A stretch of DNA of 64,000 nt from Halicephalobus mephisto (taxonomy: Eukaryota; Nematoda; Chromadorea; Rhabditida; Panagrolaimidae): the NCBI GenBank assembly GCA_009193035.1, contig SWDT01000140.1, positions 1 to 64,000 of the forward strand. The letters run 5' to 3'. The position numbers were made by a program, and so were the translations under genes. Below are positions 1 through 13,500 of the stretch, piece by piece. The notes under the pieces were generated by a model. The model ran no database searches, was not told the origin of the DNA, and worked only from the letters and a program-made list of their open reading frames with translations. Positions within the stretch are counted from its first letter, which is position 1; each line of letters starts with the position of its first letter.

Positions 1-513
1 ATCTAGAACAGACGCTGCTGCACAACTACTTCCACTAGTCTCTCCTCCAGAAGGCTTTCCTCCAGAAGGCTCTCCTCCACTAGTCTCTCCTCCAGAAGGC
101 TCTCCATTGGCCCAATCTGAATAAACAACCAATTTTTTGTTATCCGTCCAAACCCAAGGTTGACAAGCAAGGTTTGTGTACACATGTGCCCCGATTCAGA
201 AGTCATCCAAATCCAAATCTGCGGCGTTTTCTAAAGTAGGTATTAAGAAATCAGTTATTGTTGATTTTATCTTACCAGCTAAAAACGTATTTGTAAATAA
301 AGAATCAACAACAGCTAGATGTCCGCCCAATGAGAAACATGAGCTTTCAGCGTCGGGGAAAGTTCTACGATCACTGAAGAAGTTGAAGCATACGTGATTT
401 GGAGCTTCCAACGTTCCATCAGGACAACTCCCAACTGGATTCACTGATTCGACTACGGTAGAAGCAAACAGAGGCAATATTATTGAAATCACTCGACTCA
501 TTTTTTTCACCAA
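1..513 (-). pseudogene. C-type lectin copy 1 with premature stop, cut by window edge
   Basis: The minus-strand frame starts at ATG 513 with a hydrophobic leader, followed by a C-type lectin domain (CPDGTLEAPNHVCFNFFSD, then ESSCFSLGGHLAVVDS). It is almost identical to the intact lectin domain at 56.1 kb. At 196-198 the codon that is TGG in the 56 kb copy (DDFWIGAHV) is TGA, so the frame stops in the middle of the first lectin domain. The frame then continues open and still homologous to the window edge, so this is one nonsense change rather than general decay. A 15-nt unit encoding GEPSG/GETSG/GKPSG is present five times here and three times in the other copy. Either a young pseudogene, a sequencing error, or a gene making a truncated secreted protein; the 3' half lies outside the window. 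Confidence 0.8.
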
Positions 514-722
514 CTGGTGTTTTCGTCAAATAAGAAAAATAAAATAAATTCGCTATTTACCTATTTAAAAATCATAGTCCTTCCTTAATGCATTGCTGAC
601 AAGATACGTAAAGCATTAAGAGCTCCAAAACAAAACGTCCAATTTTCATTTATAAAAATTTCTCCGGGATTTTATTTGAATTTCCAAACAAGAAATTAGA
701 AAATTCAAAAATATTCAAAACT

Positions 723-2107
723 TTACCCATCAATATTGAAGTTAGCCAATTTCGAAACAAGATTTGAAGGATCCTCGTCTAAGAAATCCGCAAGTCCGTT
801 GTCCAATCCGATATCCTTGGCCGCGAGATTAGCCATCTCCAAGGTAGCGTTGCATCTGAACTTCATATTGCTGAGGTTCTGCGGGGCCGTTATCCGGGTT
901 AAAAGCCTCATGTCAACCAGATTATTGATCAGAATATCGAAACTCGGGCATTTTTTCGGATCGATGGCAAAATGATAAAGGAAGAAAGAAGTGATTCCGT
1001 GTAGTCTATCCAATGTGAAAGCTTGTGGACCGAGTTCGTGAAATTTGTTTTCAGATTTCTTCAACGTCCTCTTCGAACCTTCTCTCTCCTTGCAAAAATA
1101 CCGCATATCCGTGGACGTCCTATTATAGCTGCAACAATAAGCAGAGATAAGGATGAATTTGCCATAGTAGGAAATCCGTTCCAGGAGGTCTGCTGTGGCT
1201 GTGGAAACAACCTCTTGGAAATAGATGACGTTCTCGTGGAATTGAGCGATCTTCCTCAAAGCAGAGTTGTCGATAGTGGAGTCCAGAGGGTTTATGGTGG
1301 TATTTTTGCATTTGTAAGCAACAAGAGAAACCTGAAGATTAAGTTATTCGATGTAAAGACACTGTAACTCACGAGACTGTAGAGTTTAATTGGATCACTA
1401 GTGTGTTCTTCAAAGATCGAGACACATTGCTCGGCGAAAGTTCTCGAAAAAGGAAGATTCTCTCCGCCGTGTCTGTGGGTAGCGTATCTGATCACTTCTT
1501 TGCCGAGTTTTCCTGAGTAATTTGCATAAAAACTCCGAAAAGTAATAAAACTTACTTTTCTTTAACAAATTAAAATTCATAACCATCGGCGAGATAGTTG
1601 GATTATTGAGCAACAAAGACCAAGGAACATTGGCCAAAGTAACCAGGGAAACGAGCTTGATGAATTGAGCTGATCCAAATCCTCCAAACAATTCCTGAAC
1701 AACGGGATACTGCTCAAATTCATGGAGGATTTCAGAATTCCTTAAGCAGATGACGACTGGACTAGGATTAGGTCCCAGGGCATTCACAAACAGAGTCGGA
1801 AAATCGTCTGCATGTCTGATGGGCTTTGTCACGGGGGAATCAATGGCTTCCATGAAAACCTCGTACAAATCTCGTGGATCAGATCCTAGCATCCGGCAAT
1901 CAGCTTCGACAACAGCAGTACTCAGCTAAAAAGGATTTTTATATGAAGTAACGAAAACAAACTCACATTTTCTTGAGCGCTTTTCAATTCGCTGACAAAT
2001 TTTTCCTGATGATATTCGTTGTTACAGCAGACATGGAAGTGCTTCATCTGCGGAAAAGGAACGGAAACCATGTCGAGGACAGCGGAGATGATTGCGGATT
2101 TATCCAT
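723..2107 (-). CDS. orc-5: Origin recognition complex subunit 5 (ORC5)
   Basis: Four exons, 1967-2107, 1556-1925, 1373-1512 and 723-1331, keep phase and give 419 residues, close to the usual ORC5 length of about 435. The C-terminal third carries the ORC5 signature: YYGKFILISAYCCSYN, then TDMRYFCKE and LGPQAFTLDRLHGI. ORC5 is the AAA+-related subunit of the nuclear complex that loads the MCM helicase at replication origins. The first exon, where a P-loop would be expected, reads HFHVCCNNEYHQEKFVSEL and has no GKT/GKS, so ATP binding by the canonical Walker A looks lost. Introns are 41-43 bp. Upstream, a GTCGCGCGC run (2291-2299) stands out in very A+T-rich DNA but lacks the T-run of a full E2F site. 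The assignment is strong; the start is the first ATG of the conserved frame. Confidence 0.9.
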
Positions 2108-2653
2108 GGCGAAGAATTCACTCAATTTAAGACTTAAAAAACCTAGAATCACTTTCAGTGTACTTCAACAACAATTTAGACTCACTTATAATATATCCGA
2201 TGTGTGAGTATTAATAAGGAATAAATATAAAAAAGTAAACTTCGATTCGATCAGAAATCAAAAAGAACACTCAAAGTCGAAAAAACAAAGTCGCGCGCTA
2301 GTTGTCAACAAAGAACCCTTCGCCAGAGATTTTGATTTTTCAAATTTTGAATTTTATTTTAAAAATTGAAAATCTATAATTAACAATAAATTGTAGAGTT
2401 TCCAGTCAAATAAACGTTTTTAAAATTTTCCTTGTTGGTGTAGATTAATAGGAAAAGGAAACTAAAGAAATGTGGTTATGTTCAGTTCTTTGAATCCAAG
2501 GGGATGTTATCAAACTCCCGAATGGAATTTAATCTTCTTCAAATTGCGATACTGTAATTAGAATCGATTTCGTAGTGTGGATTACTCAATAGCGAAAGGG
2601 ATATTCTAGAAAGAGTTTTTAAGCAGTTACAAAATTAGGGCCGGGCTCGGTTT

Positions 2654-2727
2654 GAAATTGTAGTTTAGTGGTTAAAGAGTTAGGCTGTAAAAGTTCCGAC
2701 TCGAGTTCGGTTCCCATCATGCAAGAT
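2654..2727 (+). repeat. tRNA-like / SINE-like sequence with box A and box B
   Basis: TAGTTTAGTGG matches the tRNA internal promoter box A, and AGTTCGGTTCC, about 40 bases downstream, is a near match to box B. The two ends do not pair into a 7-bp acceptor stem and I could not draw a sound anticodon arm. This is therefore a decayed tRNA gene or the head of a tRNA-derived SINE rather than a working tRNA. Confidence 0.4.
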
Positions 2728-3239
2728 TTATTTCGTCGGGTTCTTACGTGAATTTCGACGCGTCACAACTTGCAATAACAATGTGGGATTCATTTTCTTA
2801 GTGTGGATTGTTCCACAGTAATGGAATAAATTTCAGACAAGAATCAGGGATTTTTTCGACAAGTTATTATCGTTTGTCACTTTTGCCTAAATGCATCCCT
2901 CTTAGTTGATCCAAGTGTTCTTGAAGTTGATTTTTTGTTGCACGTCAAAAATGTTTCAACGCGGAAATTTGTTATTTTTATTTTTTAGCATAAAAAACAG
3001 AAGTATATTAACAATCTTGAACAACAAGATAAAAAAATAAATATATATTTATCTCCCTTAGAATACAGGTATTAGGATGAAATATAAGAATGGATAAAAC
3101 AGAAGATCGAAAATATGCTTTATTTACTCTTTAAAGATATTTCTGTATCCATACCTGGATTTGCCTAAGCCTAAATCCAGCCTAAAAAAGCAACAGGAAC
3201 TTACTATCCCCATCTTATATTTTCGATCTTATATTTGTC

Positions 3240-3400
3240 CTCTTTTATAATTTTTCCTCTTATATTTCCGCCGTTCATGTAGAATACAATCCAGAATCCC
3301 ATTCATGCCCTACAGTATCCCCATTCTGTGATACCCAGACTATCTCTTCAGATCTTCTTTTTCTAATTTATTTCCCTGTCCCAATTAGGTTACTTATTTC
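3240..3400 (-). repeat. Dispersed repeat copy (GGATACTGTAGGG family)
   Basis: The reverse complement reads through GAAGAGATAGTCTGGGTATCA and GGATACTGTAGGGCATGAATGGGATTCT. The same backbone occurs at 5190-5310, 7520-7640, 27010-27120, 27125-27300 and 49140-49325, on both strands. No coding potential is visible. Confidence 0.6.
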
Positions 3401-4526
3401 TCGGATGGAAAATAATGAAATGCAAATTTTACTAGTAAATTTTAAAATTTTTTCTTAATCGCCAGATCTCGAGGAAAGTTTTTTTTTGAAGACACAAGTT
3501 GTAACCTGACCTTTCCTTTGACCAAAGTCTATTTCGTCACTTTTGGAACAATGACACTTGGATCATTTAAATTTTGAAAGAACGATTTTCTAAATTATGA
3601 AAAATATTTTAATTTAAAAAAATAAAAATTTCGAAGTTTTTAGAATTTAGTTGAAATTTATGAAATTTCAAAATTTTTTGATTTTTTAGAATTAATATGA
3701 AATTTCAAAATTTTTTGATTTTTTAAAATTAATATAAAATTTCAAAATTTTTTGATTTTCAAAAATTTAGTAAAAACTTTCGAAATTTTTTAGAATCTCT
3801 TGGGAACTTCTGAAATCCCCCATAATTTTCTTGAAATCCTCCAGAATCTAAGAAATTTTTAAAATTATTCAAATTCTCGAATTTCAGAAGTTTTTAAGAT
3901 TCTGAAAATTTATGACAAAATAATTCTACAATTAAGTTTGTTTTCGATTTTTTAAAATGAAATAAGTTTTTTCAACGAATGCATACGTCACTTCACAACT
4001 TGGCTCTTTACCAAAATCTCAATTTCTGATCTCCAATATCCGAAACTACGTCAAAGGTCCATCTGGGGAAGCCTAGATTGTGACAGATAAAACCACATGT
4101 TTGATTGGCTCCCTTGAAACATTTATGGAATAATTTTTTTCGAAAATCAGGAAGAGTGGATTGTCGGTTGTCACCTTGGCATGATCTTCTTGTTTGATAT
4201 TTTGGACGCGGCTGTCGGGTTTCACGTCAGGTCCTGCCCGATTGCCTGAGGGAAATATCTGGCCGTATTTCCCTCGTGTCGGAGGAAATCTCGGTTTGTC
4301 AGTTATAATTTGAAATTGAATATATTCTTCAATTTCTTACGTGGAAAAAAAAATTTTTTTTCGTGCGTGATTTTTTGTTTTTTAAAATAAATTTTTAAAT
4401 TTTGGATGTTCATATATGAATTTTATGTTTTTTATATATAAAAAAAGATTTTCTATCTATTGACAGAGAGATTTCAGAATATTAGGCTAACTGTATTTAT
4501 TTCCACGGGTCTTTGTTCTCTTAGAA

Positions 4527-7500
4527 ATGGGAATTTCCAAAGTTTGGCAATGGATTCGGGACAAAAAAACCAACACGATCAGAAAATGGAGGTCTACATT
4601 CCTCGGATTCGGGACGGCTTCGACTTTCGAAGGCGGAGAAAGATGTTTCGCTTCTGAATTGGACGTCCCTGAATCTAGTCTGAAACCGATTGGAGGGTCC
4701 TGCAGCGCTTTAACGATTAGGCCACAGAGTGATAGATTTCCGAGGAGAGAAAAGAAGGACTACAAAAAAAGGAGGGCTTCGGAAAAACTAAACGGGGCCA
4801 GTGAACCTTTGATTCTGAAAGACGACTGGGAACAGGTGGGATTTTGAAAGATTTACAAAAGTCAGAAAAAATAAATCTTGTCAAAATATTTTTTGGTCTT
4901 AATACGAAAGTTATTCTTAACAAAAAAAATTCATTTTCGTGTTGGGATAAATATTATTTTTTTTCAAAAAAGTTCAAAATTATCAAATTTAAAATTGTTC
5001 GGATTTCATTCTTAATCATTATTCTTGACAAGAAAGTTATTCTTAACAAAAAATTCATTTTCGTGTTGAAACCTATATTTTTTAAAAGAATTTTCAAATC
5101 AATCAATAGTACTTGAATGTCTAAAAATCCTAAAGTCTAAAATAATTGCCTGTTTCGAAACCTCCTGACATCCCCTATCGCTTCATTAGCAGATGTTGAA
5201 ACAGAAAAATAAATTAGAAAAGAAGATTAGGAGAGATAGTCTGGGTATCAAAGAATGTAGGATACTGTAGAACATGAATGGGATTCTCAGTTTTATTTTG
5301 TTAGATAAATATATAAATATAGAATTATAGAATTATAGAATTTTTTCCTTTTTGTTCTAGATAATTAATATACTTTTTTTTTATCTTAACAGATTCATCA
5401 TCTGTCAGACATGCCACTTATTTTCAGGAATTCTATTTATAAACTCTTCCTTGTTTTTAGTCTTATTTAAAAAGTTCAATTTTGTCTCGACGAAATCAGT
5501 TATTTTTTGTATAAACGACAAGATTCCCTCGGACAAAGTTTCTATTTTTATTCCCTGAGGCGATAGTAGTGCTTGACTGGGATTGATTGATTTTAAAAGC
5601 ACTTTTTCTTCCTCGAGATCAAAGCCAAAACAAGTCCCAGTTGTCGATGACTTTGACGTCAAGCCAATCTCAGTTTTCTTTTCTCTTGCCGCAAAGCAAT
5701 GTGGACAAAAATTTTCAAATAATCAAGTGACAAATTGAGACAAATTGTTCATTTTGATAAAGAAATGAAATTTTTATGTAATAATAAGAACAAAAATTTT
5801 CTTAAAATCCAAAAATAAAATCAGAAATAATACGGAAAATCATTTAAAAATAGTGACTCAAAGGACCAACAGTTGTCACAAGTAGTCACTATCCTGATGA
5901 TTTTTACTCAATGATAGGAAATTGGATAGTGTTTAAGTTTGGTAATTATTCACTCTTTCCAGTCACTATCCAATTTAAACTTCTTTTGAAATAAGTTTTA
6001 AATAGTAATTGAAATATACTATCAACCATAAAAAGTAATTACTATTATGAAGATTTTTACTCAGTGATAGGAAATTGGATAGTGTTTAACTTTGGTAATT
6101 ATTCACCCTTTCCAGTCACTATCCAATTTAAACTTCTTTTGAAACAAGTTTTAAATAGTAATTGAAATATACTATCAACCATAAAAAGTAGTCACTATCC
6201 TGATGATTTTTACTCAATGATAGGAAATTGGATAGTGTTTAACTTTGTCAATTATTCACCCTTTCCAGTCACTATCCAATTTAAACTTCTTTTGAAATAA
6301 GTTTTGAATAGTAATTGAAATATACTATCAACCATAAAAAGTAGTCACTATTATGATGATTTTTACCAGAATTCACTGATCTGGATAGTGACTGATAGAT
6401 ATTTTTATTGCTGTAGTCATTATTCATATTTCTCTTCATAGTTTTAAAATTTTTTTAATGGGGGTTTTTCTAGGACAATATCATCTCAGATGAACCTTCC
6501 CCTGCATCAGATTCTTTTTACAGTCAAAGTCAAGGATCCTACCAAAACTTTGACGACATCTACGGCGGCTCATTCTTGGGTCTTGATGACTTAAACGACC
6601 CCGGCCCGAGCTTCGTCGCCCAGGATAGCGATATTTATGACGAGTTCGATGAGGACTTTAGAGTGGGCAGTTGGGGCAGTTCCAAAAAGGACCTGCTATC
6701 GAATCCTCCTGTCAGCGCCATGAGACGAAGTTCCGAATACTCCAATTCTGGAAGTGAATCAACTAAAGCCAAAAGGAAGTTGAGATTCAACATTCCTCAG
6801 GTTGGTTAATTTTATTTACAAAGCTTAGTGTTTTTTAAAAGACGATTTTTCCTTTTTGGAATTAAAAAAAATTTCATCCATGTTGCTGATTTCCAACTAA
6901 ATTGAAAAAACGTTTGGAAAGGATGCCGACACTCGGAATCGAACCGAGATCGCCACGGCCACAACGTGGAATTCTAACCGTTAAACTATGTCGGCCGAGA
7001 GCGCACGTTGCATTTTGTCTGAAAGAACTTTTATGATTTTTTGTCACTTTTTCTTTAAATTGATATAATTTTCGTCCATTTTCAATTCCGGAAGATTCTA
7101 TATTAAATCTTGTTTTTTGATCATATTACATTTGATAACATAGTTAAGAAAGTTTAAAAAATGACCAAAAAACAAAAAGATTTAAAAAAATGTTTTTTAT
7201 CAATCGACAATGACCGAATTTATTTTTTTATCCTCTTCCAAAATTAGTCGAGTTAGGAGCTTCACTTGAAACATGCCCTAAGAGAATGGATATCGACGAA
7301 ACTTCAAAACTGAAAACTATTATTCTTGTCTGTTCGGATAGAAAACAAAAAAATTAATAATTTTAAAAAACAAAAAAAAATTATAATTTTGAAAGATAAA
7401 AAAAATTATATAATTTTGAAAAATAAAAAAAAATTATAATTTTGAAAGATAAAAAAAAATTATAATTTTGAAAAATAAAAAAAAATTATAATTTTGAAAA

Positions 7501-10500
7501 ATAAAAAAAATTATATATTTATCTTACATAATACAACCGAGAATCTCACTCACGCTCTACAGTATCCCACATTCTCTGATACCCAGACTATCTCTTTGAA
7601 TCTTCTTTTTCTAATTTATTTTTCTGTTTCAACACTACCGTAATCCATTTTTTATTATTAGTTTAACAATTTTTAAAAGATGAATCAAATCGTTTAACTT
7701 CAATCTCAAGACGAAAAATGTTTTTTTAAATTTAAACATGTTCAACTTTTTTAATTTTTTATAAATTTTAAGAAATTTAAATTTTTAAAAAAATCATTAA
7801 TGAACTTTCAAAAATTATAAATTCAATGACATCATTTTTGTGACGGAATTTTTTGATTTATTTTTTAACTTTTGTCCGAATTTCCATAGTTTCTTGTCAG
7901 AAATTACTGTAACCATGATTACCGTCAAATTTGTTGACGATTGTTGGTCTTTTGGAATTCCAAGTTTGATTTCTGAATTCTGACGTAAAAAACCATGTTC
8001 GTGGTGTCAAAGGAATCTGGAAAAACGTGTCTACTTTTAGCTCGCGGATGATGTGTGCCTCTGGCTGTTGGTCTGTGCAGTTCAGAGAAATCACAATTTC
8101 GAAATCGGAAATCTATGTCGACGAAATTTTGTTTTTTTAAATTCGAATTTTTTAAATTTGAATTTTTTAAATTTGAATTTTTTAAATTTGAATTTTTTTC
8201 AAAGTTTTTATTTTTTGAGGGAATTTTAAAATTTAATAGAAAATTTCGAAATTTTCGATTATGTTATGAAAAATGCTAAAATTTTTCGGAATCTTAGAAA
8301 CTTCTGGAATGCAAAAGATTTTTGGAAATTTCATACTTTTTAGAAATTTAAAAATTTTGTGAGAAATTCGGAAATATTTTAGAATTTTTTGAAAATTTCT
8401 GAATGCTTCTAAAATCTAGTGGAAAATTTCGAGATTTTCGAGAACATTATAGAATTTTGTGGAACATTTTAGAATTTAATATATATTTCTTAAATTATTA
8501 GGGTGTCACAAAAAAACATGCGGTTTTTTGAAAAAACTTTAGGTTTATTTTTTTTAAAATTCAAATAACCAAATTAAGGAAAATATAGACCATCATATTC
8601 TACAACTTGATTTCAACGATTGGCTAAATCAAGGATCCCATTCTTATACCATTCCTCAGATTTTGAATCAAAAAACCGCTGCACTTCCAACTTGACCTGA
8701 TCTAATGTATCGAATTGCTTTCCCTTCATGAAATGAGCCATATTCCGGAACAAATGATAATCGGACGGAGAAATGTCCGGACTATAAGGAGGATGTGGTA
8801 AAATTTCTATTTTATCTAAGCTTTCGATTTTTTCGCGAGTTTGATTGGAGGTATGCGCTTTCGCGTTATCTTGGAGGAGTAGCGCTCTCTTTCGATTAAT
8901 CACTGCCGGATACTTCACTGACAGAGCTTCATACATATGTTGCAATTGAGTGCAGTAGATGTCAGAGTTTATGTTTTGACCCTTGGGGATCAGCTCGTAA
9001 TAGATTGGACCTTCGTCGAAAATCCAAAAGACACTGAGTAAAACCTTGGTTGCAAAGCGATTCTGTTTAGGCACGGGATCTGCGGGTTCTCCAACAGATA
9101 GCCATTGTTTGGAACGACGACTGTTACGCCAGTAGATCCAGGACTCATCACAAGTCACAATTCACTTGAAGAAACGGAGATCCAAGGATTAGCAAGTAAT
9201 TCTTTACATAGTGTCAGACGGGCTTCCACTTGCTCATCAGTCAAATCATGAGGGATAAGTCGAGCTGATGGAGATGACGTTGTATAGTCATATAGGATAC
9301 ATGAAAGACACTTGATAGTTTACTCAGACTTTGGCTTGGATAGACTCCACACAGTCAAGCAGCGCTTTGTCACTACACTTGAACATCGACCTGAGCCTGA
9401 ACGGTGTTTGAGGGTTATCCCCTTCTCGAAAACGTTTGAACCAAGATTGTGCAGCACGTTCACTTACAGTTCCTTGGCCTTCTACTTCACATATTTCATT
9501 GGCGGATTGTCTTGCAGTATAGCCTTTTTTGAAGAAGAAAAGTAGGACAGCAAGAACGTTCTGATCAAGCATGACGAAAAAGATTTACAAAACTTTAATG
9601 AGTAACCGGCGGTCACCGGATCCTTTTATATCCTATTGCCAGAGTCTCGAGCAATTAATAGACTATTCCAGAATTTCCTGGTGAGACCGAGAAAATTCTA
9701 GAGAAATCCTCAAAGTTAACCCCCAAACCGCATGTTTTTTTGTGACACCCTAATATTAAAATTTAAATATTGTTTTTAAATTTTCTATAATTTTAGAAAT
9801 TTTAAAAGCATTTTGGAATTTTGTAAATACTTCTAAAATTAAATATTTTGTTTTTAAATTTTATTAAATTTAATAATTTTGTGAAAAATTTTGAAATTTT
9901 GTAAATACTTCTAAAATTTTCTAAAATTAAATATATATATATATTTTTTTTTAAATTTAATAATTTTGTGAAACATTTTGAAATTTAATATATACTTCTA
10001 AAATTATCTAAAATTAAATATTTTGTTTTTAAATTTTATAAAATTTAATAATTTTGTGAAAAATTTAATAATTTTATAAACAATTTTGAAATATTTCGGA
10101 ATTTTTTGGAAAATTTTTGCAATTTTCTGTAATTTTTGATGTTTTTAAAAAATTCTGGAATTTCGTGTCGGGAAAATTTTATAACTGTTTATTTTTTATT
10201 TTCATAAATAACATAATTTTGCAACTTTGAAATTCCTAAAAATTTGAAATTGAAACATTTTTTTCAATTTTAATTTTATTTAAAAATTAAATTATTTTTT
10301 CGAGTGTCTGGATGGATTTCGGACAAGAGATTAACTTCAATTGTTATTTTTCGAGAAGGATCCGGCTCAGTTGAGGAAGGGATGATTCAATGGGGTCTTG
10401 ATTTTCTGAAAATATTTGTTGCTTTCTTCGCAGACTGCCAGAGGTCGTGTTCAGCCATGTAGAAACTTCGTTTCTGATGAAATTTAGTTTTTATTATTGC

Positions 10501-13500
10501 TTTTTGCAGAAGGGGGATACTGTAGAGGTTGGGAATTCCCGACGACAAAATTAACTTTAGTTCACAGTATCCCGATTACGGTATACGGTGGAATTTCACA
10601 CTTCTCGATGAAAAAGTCCAATTTAATAATATCCTGACTACGGTATACGGTGAAAATTGAATTGTTATTTTTTATTTTTTGGATTTTGAAACAAATTAAA
10701 AATAGTGACTGATTTTAAAAATAAGTCATATTTTAGTCACTATCCAAGTGCCCCATGTGCAGTGATGGTTATCAGAATAGTGTCCATATGGTCGTTTTTA
10801 AGCAACTTCAGACGCTATCTAAAATTTTGAATTTCACAAATTAAAACAAATTTAAAATTCGGAAAAATTAAAATAAAAATGTAAAATTTAATACTTTTTG
10901 ATTTTTAAAAATAAAAATGATTGAAAATTTCGGATTTGATTTCAAAACATTTTTAATTTTAACAATTTCTGAAAATTTTCGATTTTTAAAATTTTAAAGA
11001 TTTTTAATTTTTTTTAAAATTTTAAATTTTAAAGATTTTTGATTTTTTTTAAAATTTAATTTTGTTTATGATTTTCGATTTTGTAGTTGATTAGAATTAA
11101 TTTAAAATTTTGTGTTTTGTAGTCAGAATCCATTCCAGAGCTTTATCGTCAAATGATCAAACACCAGCATTTACTTCAAAAACACGTTAAAAGTGACTTT
11201 TATGCGCAATTTCGATAACTGTCCTTCTGTTGACATTTTCGAAAAAATATTAAATTATTTTTATTATTATTTATCCTTCCATTGGACTTTCAATAACAAA
11301 GTTCAATTTTTTCGAACACGCAATTTTCGAATTTGTCTATTTTTGGCAAATTTGGAAGCATTTGACGTCGGAATAGATTCCTGGAAATTTTCTGTCATTT
11401 TAAAATTGAAAAAAATTCTTATTTTTTCAAAATAAAATTTCTGTTTTTTTAAAAATTAAAATTTGTTTTTTTTTTAAATTAAAATTTTCATTTTTTTTAA
11501 AATAAAATTTCGGCTTTTTTAAATAAAATTTCTGTTTTTTTAAAAATTAAAATTCTTATTTTTTTAAATTAAAATTTTTGTTTTTTTATAAATTTCTGAA
11601 TTTTTGATTTTAGATGTTTTTAGTGGATTCTGGGACACTTCAGAATTCCACAAAGTTTCGGAATTTTCTATCATATTTTAATTCGATAAAATTAAAAATA
11701 AAATTTCCAGATTTTTTCGAAATTTTTAGTAAATTTTAAGATTTTGGAATTTTCAAAAAATCTTTGAAAATCAAACATTTTAATTTAATTTTGAATTAAA
11801 AAATACCGTTTTTTTAAATTTAACTTTTTAAAAATTTTATTTAATTTTTTATGCAAATTTTGTAATTAAAAAAAAATTATTTTTATTTTAATAAAATAAA
11901 TCCGAAAAGTGATGGAATTTTCGGATTTCAAATTGTATTCGAAAATTAATTTAAAAATAATTAAAAATATTTTTGGATTTTTTTCAAATCCGAAATTTTC
12001 AATCATTTTTATTTTTAAAAATCAAAAAGTATTAAATTTTACTTTTTTAATGTTTCACAAAACTATTTATGGAAAAAATTCCTAATTTAAAAATGCTTTG
12101 AAGAAATTAGATGAATTATTAAACAGAAATAGCCCGGCATTCGTAAACAAGGAAGTTCCTTAGGCACTTTTTATTAAAGAAACCGAAAATAGGAACATTT
12201 GAGAAGGTCAATTTGAGGAAATAACTCGAAATTAAACTTTGGATTTTGCTGAAAACAGAACTTTTGGATACTGTTCGGAATTTCTGGAAACTGCTTAAAT
12301 TAAATATTATCTTGAAGATGTGACATTTCGAAGGAATTTTTTAATATATGGAAATTAATTTTCTTTTTGGATTTTTCATATAGGAATTTATTTTTTAAAG
12401 GATTTCAAAGGTATTGGAAATAGTTTTTGGATATTTTTTTAATATAAAAATCCATATTTTAAAAAATTTCTAATATTTAAAATTTATTTTTAAAAATATT
12501 TCTAATATTTAAAATTTATTTTTAAAAATATTTTCAATATATAAAAACTCACTTTTTAAAGAATTTTCAATATTTAAAATTTGTTTTTAAAAATATTTTC
12601 AATATTTAAAATTTGTTTTTAAAAATATTTTTAATATTTAAAATTTGTTTTTAAAAATATTTTTAATATTTAAAATTTGTTTTTAAAATTTTTAAAAATT
12701 AGGTAATAAGTATTTAATTTCGAAATTTTGAGAATCTCGATACTGTAGTTCATTTATAAATGTTTCGGAGAAAATATTCTAAAATTTTTCGAAAATTGAT
12801 TTTTATAAAAAATTTATGAATTTGAATTTGTATATTTTCGAAAATAAATTACTGTAGAAAATTCCTCAGGGATCTTTGTTTCCGATCATTATCGAAAATA
12901 AACTATTTTTAAAATGTGAATCATCTGGGATTTAACTTTTGACGAAAAATTTTCAGCGAGATTTATATTTTCAGACATAATGTTCTTAATAATTGTGTAT
13001 TTAAAAATAGAAGTTTCCTTTTTTCGCACTTATTTATCTCCAATTTCGCCTCAACCCCATCCAGACATCCTACTATTACAAAAAACGGAAATGGACGTCG
13101 TCGAACAATCCTCTCTTCACGAACTCCCGGAAATTTGTGAAAATTTTTCGAATATTCGGGTTCACATTCTGGGTCTCGGTTTTCATCCAATTCTGCAATG
13201 CTCCGAAATTTCTCCTAGATTTTTGATAAATTTCGAAATTTTTGATTAGTTTCTTAGGAACTTCTATGATGTTCTGAAAATATCTATAATTTTTAAAATA
13301 CTCCTTAAGTTCCTTCCTGGATTCTGCAATGCTCCGAAATTTCCCCTAGATTTCTGAAAAGTTAAAAAATTTTTGATTAGTTTCTTAGGAACTTCTATGA
13401 TGTTCTGAAAATATCTATAATTTTTAAAATACTCCTTAAGTTCCTCCTGGATTCTGGAATGCTCCGAAATTTCCTCCAGAATTCTAGGAGATTCGAGAAG

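Larger units (their letters stand above)
2108..4526. other. Intergenic region between orc-5 and the globin gene
   Basis: I see no supported gene here. The region holds a degenerate tRNA-like sequence (2654-2727), one copy of a dispersed repeat near 3260-3400, an A+T-rich block of repeated aaattttttgatttt words (3590-3780), and a GC-richer stretch (4140-4310) containing a perfect 10-bp-stem hairpin at 4248-4275. The last part, before the ATG at 4527, is probably the promoter and 5' leader of the globin gene; the acceptor-like tgttctcttag ends two bases before the ATG. Confidence 0.5.

Noticed and set aside
2654..2727. Functional tRNA gene
   Set aside because: No paired acceptor stem and no convincing anticodon arm, although box A and box B are visible.
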